This document shows positions 36,221-48,876 of a DNA stretch of 64,000 nt, piece after piece. Source of the stretch: Coriaria nepalensis (lineage: Eukaryota > Streptophyta > Magnoliopsida > Cucurbitales > Coriariaceae); the NCBI GenBank assembly GCA_027186245.1, contig CP114488.1:4228501-4292500 (forward strand), in the 5' to 3' direction. Position numbers and translations under genes: made by a program. Positions within the stretch are counted from its first letter, which is position 1. The number at the start of each line of letters is the position of its first letter. The notes under the pieces were generated by a model. It searched no databases and had not been told where the DNA came from. It saw only the letters and a program-made list of their open reading frames with translations.

Positions 36221-38499
36221 ACCAATTTATATAACTTGTGAATGTACTTTAAAATATGGTTCGCTATTGTACATTTCATGAATATAAATATAGAAATAAC
36301 ATACATAAATTTGCATACAATATTAACTATCAAAATCAAAGATCTTAACGATTATGGTATCTCTCACTATTTTCTTACAAATTTGTATTACCTTCTTATA
36401 TAAAACAAGAAAAATTAATTTTTCTTAGTAAGAAAAGGACACAATCATCGAATATTATAATCTCACGGATTTGTAGCTAATTATAATAAGCATGAAAGTT
36501 AGCACACACCTTCGCAACTACATCTCATGTAATTCTTTTATCTTGCCTCTAAAAATATATAATGTCACATGTCCACAGCCAATTATGTTATCTTAGCTAA
36601 GCTTATCTCAAATATTCTTGTGAGATGTAATGTATTAAACTAGTTTGTGCATGTGTTCATAGCTATGTCTAGGATGATAGCACTATTCAGTCATGCATCA
36701 TATGCGAAGATAATAAATGCATATACTTATATTAATTATCAGTCTCACGTGTCCATTGCCAATTCATAATTAATAGAAGTATCATATTTATCATAATGTT
36801 TGGAAGATAAGCTATAAAATAATTTTATGATCACATTTAGCTTAATCTTATCAAAGAAGAGATTTGAAAACAAGCATGGTATCATATATATTAAATATAT
36901 TTAACTTTCATACATTATATTTTTTTATCTTTTAATATGTGTTAATGTAATTTTCATGGAAATCCAAAGAAGTTTTAAATTTAATTAAATTAAATTCTTG
37001 GTTGTCTAATATAATCATGTTCATTGAGTATGTTTTAATTAATTAAAAGCATAACAAACAATTAAAATATTTTTCTTAACTCTTTAAGGAAAGTTTCCAA
37101 AAATATCAACTTTCAAAATTTAGAAAGTTTCCTTATTAAGAAAGTTTCCCAAAACGAAAATATGATATGTTCGGAAATTTCCCTAATTTAGAAGTTTTTC
37201 TAAAATAGGAAAGTCTTCTAAAACCGGAAAAGTTTTCTAATTTACAACTATTTCCAAAATATATTAGTTATCTTATCAAAGTATCATAATTTGGAACATT
37301 TTTATACTTATAATACAAATCATTATTTTTGAATTCCTTCCAAATTTAGATAACTAAAATTTTCTAATTTGAAATTCTTCCAAAATAAGTTAATTGCCTA
37401 AATGATAAGTTTTCCTAATTTAGAACACTTCCAAAATATGTTAACTACCGTAAACACTCTTAGGTAGCTAATTAATGAAATCGCTTTCTTTTATTTAATA
37501 TCATCATAGAAATTCCATGTTAATAATTTTACATTGTTAATGCTATTAAGCACATTAAGTCTTACAAAAAAAAATTTTGATTAATGAAATAACTACCATA
37601 TTTGACATGATTATAAAATTTCCATATAAACATTTTACGAATTTCACGTGTCATATCAAAACTTGCCATAAATAATTTAAGGTAATTAATTTATTCAATA
37701 AAATTGATTTCCTATAATATGTTGTAAAGTTCCATATAAAACATTTTTTATTAGTGACTTTATTTACCATATTAATACTTACAAAATAATATTTAGTTAG
37801 TAATTTCTATAATCAAAATTGATTTTTAATTATCAAATTAAAAATTACATTTTATTTTATTTATTTCAAAAACACTAAAACCCTGGTCCAACTAGGGTTA
37901 CATCACGGTGCTGCCGCCGCTACCGCATCTTGCAGCATAAACGCTACTTGCACCACGTACCACTACCGCCTTAGTTATCCAATCAGCGATCCCTTTTTTA
38001 GGTTTTTTAGGAAATTATCTTATCTATTAGTTCTGAAATATTTCAAAATGATCCAATGGTTGGATCTTCAGAGATATAAAATATTGTGCCGATTTACATT
38101 AGAATTCTGCATGACCATCACAGCAGTGATGACGTTACTTACCATGCCTATGCTATTGCCTTAGGTATCTCATAGACGATCCATTTGTTAGGTTTTCTAG
38201 GCAATCATCCTATCTACATTTTTTGAAAATTTCAAAATGATCCAGCGGTTAGACCTTCAAATATATTAAATATTGTGCCGCCATTCAGTGAGTTAAATTT
38301 TCTGTACAGCATCCCTAAAATAGCTTGACGCCACGAACGGTGCCCTTTCACGAATCCAATCGTGAGTAATTTCTAAATTCATTTGTTTTGTTTTCGCGTG
38401 CAAAAGACATTCAAGAATCACTAAAGAACATCCAAGAACAATGGATATATTAAACATTACATTAAAATAATGATTTCTACACTTAGCGGTACGATCTAC
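36221..38499 (-). other. copia element C: untranslated leader between PBS and gag
   Basis: AT-rich and without genes. It includes a short GC-rich block at 37895-37985 (GTGCTGCCGCCGCTACCGC) and a 190-bp tandem duplication. The segment at 37080-37440 has many repeats of AAAGTTTCC/GGAAA(A)GTTTT-like units (sequence runs of the AGAAAGTTTCC type), also seen more weakly in the leader of element D (44440-44560). Confidence 0.65.
37955..38335. repeat. 190-bp tandem duplication in the leader of element C
   Basis: CTACCGCCTTAGTTATCCAAT at 37963 corresponds to CTATTGCCTTAGGTATCTCA at 38153. The following blocks match in order: CGATCC, TAGGTTTT.TAGG, ATC(T/C)TATCTA, TTTCAAAATGATCCA, ATATTGTGCCG. The two units have diverged clearly, so the duplication is old. 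Confidence 0.85.
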
Positions 38500-38512
38500 G
38501 CTTTTGATACCA
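38500..38512 (-). other. primer-binding site of copia element C
   Basis: The - strand reads TGGTATCAAAAGC just beyond the LTR end, matching the initiator tRNA-Met 3' end with one change and one inserted base. Confidence 0.8.
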
Positions 38513-38513
38513 C

Positions 38514-40427
38514 TATTAATCTACGAGTAATCCGTAATCAAAAGCGGTAATTTAAAATTTTTTTGATCAAATCCTAAACATGGATTAAAGTCATAGACAT
38601 ACACCAAGATCGATCATAAAAATATTAATTAAATATATATTTAACTGAAAGTACAGAAGTTTCTAGAAACTAAAAAAATTAAAATTTAAAAAAACTTACT
38701 CATCTTAATATAGAATCGAACGAATCTCTTTTCTCCTTCATCATGGATGAAGTCTATAAGAATATTAAGGTATCTAATTGTTCACCCTCTAATCATAGTT
38801 CATGCAGTTCAGTTCCCTCAATTGATTTTCTATTATAATATTCATCACATTATTTAAAGAGCTAATGGAAAGTAAAGGGAAAGTCTCACTTTCTCACACT
38901 TGAGGTTTCGGCCAAGAAGCATATAAAAGTTTATAATTTTGGCCGCCCTAGTGTGATATTTATAATCCTCCATTATGTCTGAGGTTTCCTAGTAATATTC
39001 AGATTTCTTAAACCAATTAAGGAAACAATAGGTCAAATCCACCTATTGTATTGTCGAACTTGTCATGGGCCTTTAGCCCATGTATTTTAATAAATACTTT
39101 GTGTCATTTAGCCTATCCAATTGATAAATTAGCCCATTAACCCCTTAATGTGTAATAGCTAATTATTGACATTTGGGATAATTTTATAATTAATTAAATA
39201 GTCTGATATAAATTATTAATTTTTAGTTAAATTAATATCATGTTTAGTTATGTTAATAGAGCTACAGGATATTAGATTTAATAATTTACCATTTTACCCT
39301 TATAATCATACTATAAGACAAATTATGGTTTTACCCATAAAATCAAAACTACCCATTTTCTTTATCATCGTAGAAAACTTAACTGAGTTATGTCAGAACA
39401 TTAATGTGTATGACTGATTAGGTTTCACATCATGCCTATAAGATAATCTCATAACACTTTATGATTTTATCTAGTTTATAATAAGATTCATTTAGTTTTA
39501 AAATATTTTAAACTAAACAGTTATTTCAATGATCTCATGATTAATTAACAACTATACAATAATGATCCTTCCATTTAGCCAATGTCTAAATTCGTCATAT
39601 GGTATAGTTTAAATGTTAAACTCTAATAGACAAATCATATGAATTGTTATATGTTCAATGAACATAGACAATGAATTTATTGAATCTCTTTTCGTACCAT
39701 AGTACCTTGCAAAGATTTCATTGTTCAATAAAGTATACAACTTATAGGATATTTCAAAATACGGAAGTGATGGATTCTCTTTTGATCACTCACAACCTTC
39801 ATGTACAATATTTCATATCCAGTGGTTCACCTTATATTCACTATTGGCTAGGGCTAATTGGAATGATATCAAAGTATGAAACCCAACACAAAATATATCA
39901 TAGTGATCTCAAGTCTAAGGACCACATATAATATAGTCACTAGATAATTCTCATTAATAATTACTATTAATTATCATTGAGAATTATCTAAGTGTTACGT
40001 TCGGTACCCTTAATCTTTGCTAAGTACCCACATAATCATCATGATGTTCCACTAATATCAATGTCCGTGAGATTGGCCACCCTAAACACTTTAGGTTATA
40101 AACTATGTGATTGTCTATCCGGATTATCAATTTTCATTCTTGATATCATATGACAAAAATATTCGGATCTTTACACTTTAAGCAACTTGAGTCTCAATAA
40201 GTATGATCTTCAACATTGTCTCCAAAGTGCATAACTTAATATACTGGACTTTATCATGATATATATTTATAGAACACATGATTTTATTTCCAACATAATA
40301 AATGGATGAATGCCTTTACTATCATCGAACAAATAATAATATTGTTAATATTTACAAATAAGATTGTATCTCACAAAATGTATACCTATCGGGTCTAACC
40401 CGATTGGCTTAACGGGCATACAGTTTA
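38514..40427 (-). repeat. copia element C: 5' LTR
   Basis: Aligned over its full length with 24121-26147. The left end TATTAATCTACGAGTAATCCG is next to the PBS. The right end ...GGCATACAGTTTA joins the second part of the split + strand solo LTR. The two LTRs of element C have diverged considerably, so C is old although it is an inner layer of the nest. Confidence 0.85.
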
Positions 40428-40606
40428 AATTATATCTTAATCTTTTAGTTTCTTGGAACTTTTATGTGCTTGCCATTAAATATGTATTTGATATATGTTT
40501 GTATTATCGATCTTGGTATATGCCTATGAGTTTAATTCATGTTTAGGATTAGATTCAAAAAAATTAAAATTACCTATTCTATTTATGGATTACTCATAGA
40601 CTAATA
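40428..40606 (+). repeat. solo LTR, right part (+ strand)
   Basis: Completes the LTR broken at 24120: it reads CTTTTAGTTTCTTGGAAC, ATTTGATATATGTTTGTATT, CGATCTTGGTATATG and ends GGATTACTCATAGACTAATA, corresponding to the reverse complement of 38514-38700 and 24121-24300. It is followed by GATCT at 40607-40611. Confidence 0.8.
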
Positions 40607-40864
40607 GATCTTAGATCTAAAAATCACACAATAGCCACTTGACAAATCTCATCCAATATTATTTCAATTAAGACTTGTCAGACCTTCCTAATCTCAAAAT
40701 TATATTGACTAACAATTGTACAACGATATTATTACTATTGAGATTTTTCGTGACCTTCCTCATTAACAACTACTATGATGTTATTATTGCACTACCTTCC
40801 TAATCTCAAAATTAAATTACGAGCTCCTTCTAATTCTATTCTTATTATCCCTTATGTTAATGAA
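40607..40864 (-). repeat. outermost LTR of the nest, right part
   Basis: After the GATCT copy, the text TAGATCTAAAAATCACA..AATAGCCACTTGAC aligns with the family text CAAGTCTAAGGACCACATGTAATATAGTCACTAGA (- orientation), that is, the sequence expected immediately after 22456. CCTTCCTAATCTCAAAATTA is present twice (40684 and 40792). Confidence 0.6.
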
Positions 40865-42011
40865 TGTTATATGTCTGTCAAGCCAATTGGTTAGACCCGA
40901 TGAGGCATATAGACTTTAGATAGACAATCTTTTTTTAGACATATTAACTAGTGAATGATTAATATATTTGATAAGTTTATCATCAATAACCATATAACTT
41001 TAGGTTAGCTCTTGATCTTTGATGGTGATCGTGCTAGTTGAGAATCAAGATACTTAAAGCCTAAAGATCTGAATTATTCATGGTCATCGAATTATCTAGA
41101 CATGACATGTAAAATTTGGTAAGACAGTTGCATGAGTTATCTTCTTAGTTGTTAAGACTGGTTAATCTCATGACTACTGATATTAGCTAAGATTATTAAG
41201 ATAAGTAAATGCTTAGTGGAGGACTAATAAGTTTACTAAATGTGATAAAATCTCATACATAGGGTTCTACACTTTGACATTATCCTAAAACATCCTAGTC
41301 AAGGATCATAGCATGATAAACTATTACGTATCAACTGTCAGGTATGATGGTATTTAGTGATAAAGATGGGATCCATCATTTCGGTATAAATAAGAGAAAA
41401 ATCCTATGACAGAATATGCTCATCTATATAATAAAGAAATTCTTGCAAGGTAATATGGCAAGAAAATAGAGTATTCTATATGTCATTATCTAAATTACAT
41501 AGCTTTAAGTTAATATTGGTTTGACACTTTGCTAAAAGTCAATCTTAGTTTAGAAGGTTTAAGTTAAGTTAATCATCAGATTGATTAAGTTTAAATGTTT
41601 ATTTTGAAAGACAATTTCAAATTTAAACGTGTCTAATTAGTGAATTAGATAAAATCACGAGGAGTCATAAATTCCTCCCTAATGTCGTGATATAGAACCT
41701 AACCGATCACATACATAAGGACTAAAAATAGCTTAAATGGTATTTTCATAAATTGGAGGAAAATACATAATTATATAAATAAGATTATTTAGTATAATAT
41801 AAATACCAATATGAATTAATTCGTTAACTCGATATCATGGAACAATGCTAGCATAACTAAGTATGTCACATTATTTAATTGAAAATTAATTATTTGCTAT
41901 AAAAATTTCAATTGATTAATTAATTTATTTCTGATAATATGAATTCATATTAATTCATGAGAGTAATTAATAAATTCATATACGGTTCTTTAAGAGTAAA
42001 AATTTATGGTT
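40865..42011 (+). repeat. LTR fragment (+ strand), truncated
   Basis: Starts TGTTATATGTCTGTCAAGCC and follows the family LTR in sense orientation (CATCCTAGTCAAGGATCATA, CTTGCAAGGTAATATGGCA, TGACACTTTGCTAAAAGTCA) until about 42011, where another LTR copy begins in mid-sequence. Confidence 0.65.
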
Positions 42012-43797
42012 TGTTGTTGTAGGATCTTGAGAATGGAAATCAATTGATCTATATTGACAATCATATAGTTCATCACATAATTATTAGAATGATCGATCTC
42101 ACAACCAATGGTATTAGTGGAACACAATGATGATTACGTGAGCGGGACTAGTAGAGACTAATGTAGTGAACATCACACATAGATAATTCTTAATTGTATT
42201 AACACTTACTGTTAATGATAATTATCTAGTGACTATTTTACATGTGATCCTTAGAATTGAGATATCATGGTTCCTTGAGTACATGGCTTCATGCTTTGAC
42301 ATCATTCAAATTAGCCCTAGCCGTAGGTGACAATGGGGTGAACCATTGGGCATGAAGTGTTGTGCGAAAATGTTGAGTGGTCAAGAGAGAATTTATTAAT
42401 TCCTTGTTTGGAAAAAGGTTATACAGATTATATATTTCATTGAAAAAGGAATCTTTGTAGAGTAGTATGGTTTGAAAAGAGTTTCTGTGAATCTATGTCA
42501 ATGTTTAATAAAGATATAATGACCCATATGATTTGTCTACTAGGATTTAATAGTTAAACTATGTCATAAGAAAAATTTGGGATATTGGCGAGATAGAATG
42601 ATTGTTATTGTAAGCATGCTATAGTCACAATATATTCTTTTAGAAGATTGTACTTCTCATCTCCCGGATAGTTTTGACACTTAGCAAGAATTCAATATTG
42701 ACTTAGAGATTTAATTTATTAAATCATTACATAATTACGTTAACTGTTTAATTTAAAATGTTCTTTAAAATTCAAAAAAATTAATTTAAAATTAAAAAAA
42801 AAAATCATAAGATGTTTATGAAGTTCTCATGTTGGCGTGGTGTAGAAACTAATATATTACACACATAATGTTCGTAGCAATTCAATTAAAGTTTCGTCGA
42901 AGAAAAGGAAAAAACAGACAAAAATCATTTTATGGGTAAAATGATAATTTGACTTATAATTTGATTATAAGAGCAAAATGGTAATTATAAATTTTGTAAT
43001 TTAATTTCATACAACTCTATTAGCATAACTAAATATGTCATTAATTTAATTAGAAATTAATAAGTTACATAGAAACTCTTATTTAATTAGATAAGTGTCA
43101 TAAATGTTTGTATTAATAATCAAACATTAAAGGATTATGGAGCAAAATTATTAATTGGAATTTCATTGGCCAAATTAATCGAACAGTTAATAAAAATATC
43201 AATGGGTATAACCCCTAGAGGTAGCCGACCATTCATGTGGGTTTGACCCATTTTATCTCTCGAGAATTTTAAGAGAACAAACAACTTAATGTGATAAGAG
43301 TTTGTTATGCAACTAGGAAACCTAATGTGGTTATGAAATTATAATCTAGTTGTGCCTATAAATATCACCTAAAGGTTTGGCTAAAAAAGCTTGCTCATTA
43401 GCACCCTTGACCGAAATTATTTAAAGAGAAAAAGAGAGTTTTCTCTCATCCCTCTCCTTGAATTTATTGTTTAATGAGTTGAAACTTTAAGTAGAAACTT
43501 AATAATGTGAAACGAATTGTGTGGACTAAGGTTAGAAGTCGAATACATGGGCACCTCTCATCTCATCAAAGAAAAGTTATGTATCAAATTATTCAAGTGG
43601 AAGGGTATCCCTTTTAATTGCCTAATTTTAATATTGATGGGATTTACTATACTTTCTGTAAAAAGATTATATGTAATATAATTTTTATATGATTAATTTT
43701 GCTAGAAAATGTAAATGATAGGATATGATATGAATAAAATTTTAAATATTACTTCTATTGCATTTATCTTTTATTCGTATACATATGTATCCTAACA
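42012..43797 (+). repeat. copia element D: 5' LTR, start missing
   Basis: Sense-orientation family LTR beginning about 260 bases inside (GTAGGATCTTGAGAATGG) and ending TATGTATCCTAACA at 43797 next to the PBS. Blocks such as CCCTAGCCGTAGGTGACA and CGTGGTGTAGAAACTAATA match the solo LTR at 30709-32588 best. Confidence 0.8.
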
Positions 43798-43798
43798 A

Positions 43799-43810
43799 TG
43801 GTATAAGAAC
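43799..43810 (+). other. primer-binding site of copia element D
   Basis: TGGTATAAGAAC resembles the initiator tRNA-Met complement TGGTATCAGAGC (10 of 12) and lies one base after the LTR end. Confidence 0.75.
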
Positions 43811-45445
43811 ATATGTCATACTGGGAAGCATATTTGTTTTATGATTTTGATATGCTTAATGGATTTTTGTTGAAATTTCAGAGTTTCCTAAAAGTGAATT
43901 GGGATGAATTTTGGAGAATTTCAAAACAAAGGGCTTATGTTTAGGGCAGCCGCTATTGCCACTTAGAACGGGGTGGGGCTGCCGCCAAACAGCACCACGC
44001 GGCGTGGCGCACAACTTCACAGGTGAGCTTTCCCACGCATGGTAGTGCTACTGCCCGCTGCACGTATCGCTACCGTGCCAGCAAGCAACACGCTACTGGG
44101 TGGTAGTAGCCTATTGTGATGTTGTGGCTCCCTGCAAGCTGCTATGTGCATTCGTGGTAGCGGCAATGTGGTGGCGGCAGCAAGTGTCCTCATGGAAACC
44201 GTAATTGGAATAGGTCTTATTTTCGGTTACTTTCATAAAATCCAATCTTTCAATTAACTAATTAAATTTTGATTTTAATTGAATAAATTGTGATTGGATA
44301 ATATGCTTCATGAATGTATCATAAAACAATATAAATTATTTATATGTATTTTTAGTATTAATTAAACATGGAATTAAAATTACCATAAATAGTTTTTTGT
44401 GAATTTAATTTGAAATTTATTTTGGCATGTTTCCTAAGTTTTGAAGTAGATCTAAAATAGGAAACTTTTTAAAATAATGAATATCATTTTAGAAACGACC
44501 CGAGTATGAAATTTTCCGAATATGGAAAGTGAACATTTTTAGCAAAAAACTTTATATAGTTAAGGAAAGGAAATTTTGATTGTTTGCTTGTGCTATTGAT
44601 TGATTAAAATGAACTAAATAAGAGTTGACTTATTTGAATCCATGAACAAGCACCAGGAAATAACGTATGAATAATTAAAATTATTTTTAACATGTGTATG
44701 CATTAAATATATGTAATTTAATGTGTTAAATTTACATGAATCTCGATATATATATATATATATATATATGCTTAGTTAAATATGTTATCACATCATATTT
44801 AAAGACTAAGATATAGAGCATGATATGCATATGGTTGTTATGATGAGACTTCTCGGAATCCTTCTTTTGATCATATTGAGTTGAAATTGGTTGTAAAATT
44901 ATTTCATGACTTACCTTCCAAACATATAATACATGTAATATTTGCATGGATATAGGAAGGCCACGAAAACATGGGTACTTATATTTGTATATGTATGCAT
45001 GTATATTATCTTAGCATGAGATGCATGACTAAGTAATGTCGTCATTCTTGACGTAAACATAGACACATACATGTACTAGTTTCATACTTTACTTTTCACG
45101 AGAATGTTTAAGTTAAGCTCAATTGGAAAAATATAATTGGTTGCGGACGTATGAGATTATATTTTCTTACAGGTAAGATAATGGAATTACATGAGATGTA
45201 ATTACAAAGGTGTTTACTACCTTTCATTTTATTATGATTGGTTACGGACACGTACGAGTTATAATAAGATTGTTAGATCATTTTCCTCGTCTTATATTAA
45301 GGAGGCAAATATAATTGAAAATAAAATAGTGGGAGATACCAAAACTTTTATGTGACTTTTGAAATTTTTTGTAGCTAGTATGTTCCATATATTTGCTTAT
45401 GTTGTTGTGTTTTATTTTTACACGTTTTGAAGTTTTCAATGTTTG
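43811..45445 (+). other. copia element D: untranslated leader with GC-rich island
   Basis: Non-coding. A GC-rich island at about 43940-44205 contains GGCAGCCGCTATTGCC, CACCACGCGGCGTGGCGC, CGCTACTGGGTGGTAG and GGTAGCGGCAATGTGGTGGC. The rest is AT-rich, with a (TA)10-like run at 44749-44769. From 45100 to 45360 it holds repeated GGTTGCGGAC/GGTTACGGAC-type segments before the gag start. Confidence 0.7.
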
Positions 45446-48265
45446 ATAAACTGAAATTGATTTTCGAACAAAATAATTGCTTATGACTAACTTTAGAGAC
45501 TAGTATAGAAATCTAAGAATCGTTCTTAGATATGAGCATTTACCTGATGTCTTGAATCAGTAAGTCATGGTGGTCCTGCTTAAGGGATCATATCCCGAAA
45601 CAATGGTTGCATGGAATAAGTGGCTAGAGTAGGATAATGAAGTGTAATACATTATACTTGCATCAATGAATAATGAGCTCCAAAAGAACTATGAAAAATT
45701 TCATACTTGTGAAATTATAGAAAACCTTACAGTTATTTATGGTGAGGATACTTGAAACAAGAGCTATGAGATATCTAAAGCATTATTTAAGATCAAAACG
45801 GATGAGGGCACCTTTCTTAGTGAACATGTGTTGAAGATAATCACCTATATTGAACAATTTAAGAATCTCGAACTTGTTATGGATTTTAAGTCGATCAACA
45901 ACTTTATGCTGCAATCTCTTCTTATTCATTTTCGTTGTTTATGCTCAACTTTTAAATGAATAAGATAGAACCCAAGCTACATTATTTGCGTAAGATGCTG
46001 CAAACGGCCGAGAAATCCATCAAGAAGGATAAACATGTGTTGCTTATGGAAGGTTCTTTCTAAAATAAGGACAGTGATAAGCTTAAGAAGCGAGGCAAGA
46101 AACAGACTCTCAAAGCAAAGAAGGGTGACGGAAAAACTAAGAAGGGTAAAGATGGAAAGTGTTTCCACTGTGGAAGAATTGGACTTTGAAGTGGAATTGC
46201 AAAGTTTATCTTACCACCCTCAGAACTCATATTGATGCCATTTTAGGTATGTATATGATTGAGGTTAATCTTTCCCGTAATGATTCATCTTCTTAGATAT
46301 TAGATACTGGTTGTGGTTATCATATTTCTAATAATGTGCAAAACATAAGACGTAGGTGAATTCTAAAGAAAGGTGAAGTGGACCTATGAGCTGAAAATGG
46401 AGCAAGATTTGTTGCTTTAGCCATAAGCACTTATAGGTTAGTTTATCCTTCGAGCTTAGTTTTGGATTTAAAATATTGTTATTATGCATCTTCTTTAAGT
46501 TGAAATATTGTATATGTTTCCAGAGTCGATGACGAAGGGTTTGCCTTTTCCATCAAGGGCAATATTTTATGATTCCATATGGATGGTTTATTTTATGAAG
46601 TAGTTCCTTAAATAATGGTGTGTATGTCTTAAATTTGAAAAATGAAACTTGTTGAATATTAAACAGGTCAAGAAAAGAAAGTTTGAGTGAATCAAACATA
46701 CCTATGACATTATTTATTTGGTCATGTCAATGAAACAAGGATTCAAAAGTTGCATAAAAATTAATACTTATATCCATTTGATTTAGATTCAAGGCCACCT
46801 TCTGAATCATGTTTATTATAGGTAAGATGATCAAATCTCTTTTTAGTTAAACTAAAGAGAAACAAACCGAGTTATTAGGACTAGTACATACTGATGTATT
46901 TGGGCCTATGTGAACTCCTATTAAAGGTGATTTTTGGTACTTCATCACATTCACTCATAATCTTTCTCGATTCGGTTACATTTATCTTATGAAGAAAAAA
47001 TCAGAATTGTTTGAGAAATTCAAGGAATATAAGAGTGAAGTATAAAAACATTTTGGCAAAAGTATTAAGATACTTTTAACAGATCGAGGTGATGGCTACT
47101 TTAGCCATGAGTTTTTTGACTACATGAAGAATAATGGTATAATCTCACAATGGACCCCTCTTAGAACACCACAGTTGAATGGAGTGTATGAGATGAGAAA
47201 TCGAACCCTCTTGAAGATGGTTCAGTCCATGATGAGTTTTACCGATCTACTTTTATCGTTCTAGGGATATTCCCTAGAAACCTCCGCTTACATAAGTAAC
47301 GTGATACCTTTAAAGTTTGTTTCTTTAACACCATATGAGATATGGAATGGCAAAAGGGAAAGCTCTAACTATATTCACGTATGTGGCTTGTCATGCTTAT
47401 GTCAAGAAGTAAGAAGATGAAAAGTTGGAGGCGATATCCAAGAAATATTTTTTTGTGGGGTATCCAAAGGAAACTTAAGGACACTACTTTTATCATCCCA
47501 CTGAGCAGAGAGTATTTGTTGCTAAACACATTGTCTTCTTAGAGAAGGAATTCCCTTTTGAAAGGAATAATGGGAGCAAGATTGAACTTGATGAAGTTTG
47601 TGATACATAAAATGACGTTCGAATCGATGATCTTGTTACCCCCATAACTTTTGGTTGAGGTACCTCCAAAAGAGAATGTTGTGATACCTTAGAGGACATA
47701 AAATGTTCGTAGATCTAGTAGAGTACTTAATAGGTTAGAGCATAACGGATTTCTAGTCAAAAATCTTAGTAATATGCCGAACATAGATGATGATCCTATG
47801 ACTCATTCCAAGGCTATTAATAGCTCGACTTCCAAGAAATAGCTAGAAGCCATGAGATCTAAAATGGATCCCATATATACCAAACAAGTATGAGACTTGA
47901 TGGAAGCACCTGAAGAGATAGTTCCTATAGGATGCAAGTGGGTTTTCAAGAAGAAAATCGAGGCAGATAGAAAGGTTGAAACCTATAAGACTAGATTAAT
48001 TACAAAGGGTTATAGATAAAGAGAAGAAATCAATTATGAGGAAATCTTCTCGTCCATTGCAATGACTAAATTCATTCAGATATTTCATTCCATTGCATCA
48101 TACCATGATTATGAGATATGAAAAATTGACATGAAAATAGCCTTCCTAAATGACTACCTCGAGGAGGATGTGTATATGATATAAGCTGAGGGCTTCACAG
48201 ATAAGAAAAATACAATGAAGTTGTAAAAGGTGCAAAGGTCCATATACGGCCTTAATTAAGAATGA
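45446..48265 (+). pseudogene. copia element D: gag-pol remnant with internal deletion
   Basis: Gag starts near 45446 (DKLKLIFEQNN). It continues with ELQKNYEKFH, SKALFKIKTDEGTFLSEHVL, ITYIEQFKNLELVMDFKSIN and KMLQTAEKSIKKDKHVLLME (45660-46060), then the knuckle CFHCGRIG (46160). The protease reads ILDTGCGYHISNNVQ (46297-46345). Integrase follows with HLFGHVNETRIQKLHK (46720-46760), then SELFEKFKEYKSEV and ILLTDRGDGYFSHEFFDYM (47080-47125), then TPQLNGV. RT shows GCKWVFKKKIEADRKVETYK (47930-47985), EKIDMKIAFLNDYLEEDVYM (48120-48180) and QRSIYGLN (48235-48260). Stops interrupt every domain. After YGLN and a short NEDDS-like piece the sequence jumps into the LTR middle, so the rest of RT, RNase H and the PPT are deleted. 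Confidence 0.9.
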
Positions 48266-48876
48266 AGATGATTCATGGGTATAACCCATATTGGTGGCCG
48301 GCCATACATATAAGTTTGACCGATTTATCTCTTAAGTGTTTTAAGAGAGAAGGCAACTTAAGGTGATGAGAGTTTTTTTAGGCAATTATGAAACCTAATA
48401 TAATTAGAAAACTAATAACCTATTGGTGCTTATAAATGTCACTTAAGCACTAGGCCCAAAAAACGTCTGCTCATTAGCACCCTTGGCCGAAATTCCTTAG
48501 AGAGAAAAAATGAATTTTCTCATGTCCATTTCTTCAAACTTATTATTTCTTGAATTGAAACTTTATATAGAAACTTAACTGTGCGAAACAAATTGTATGG
48601 TAGTATGTTAGAGGGCGAACACATGGATGCCTCACATCTCATCAAAGAAGAGTTTTGTATCAAATTATTTAAGAAAAAAGGTATCCCTTTTAACATAATC
48701 TTAATTTTAATATTGATGAGATTTACTGTGCTTTCTATAAAAAAATTATATGTGATATAATTGTTATATCATTGATCTTGTTAGAAATTATGCATGTTAA
48801 GATATGATCATAATAAAATTTTAAATATTATTTCTGCTGAGTTTGTATTTTATTTGCATGCCTACGTATTCTAACA
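48266..48876 (+). repeat. copia element D: 3' LTR, last third only
   Basis: Begins GGTATAACCCATATTGGTGG and matches 43208-43797 of the 5' LTR to the end, TACGTATTCTAACA. The upstream two thirds went with the internal deletion. The 3' flank starts ACCAC. Confidence 0.8.
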
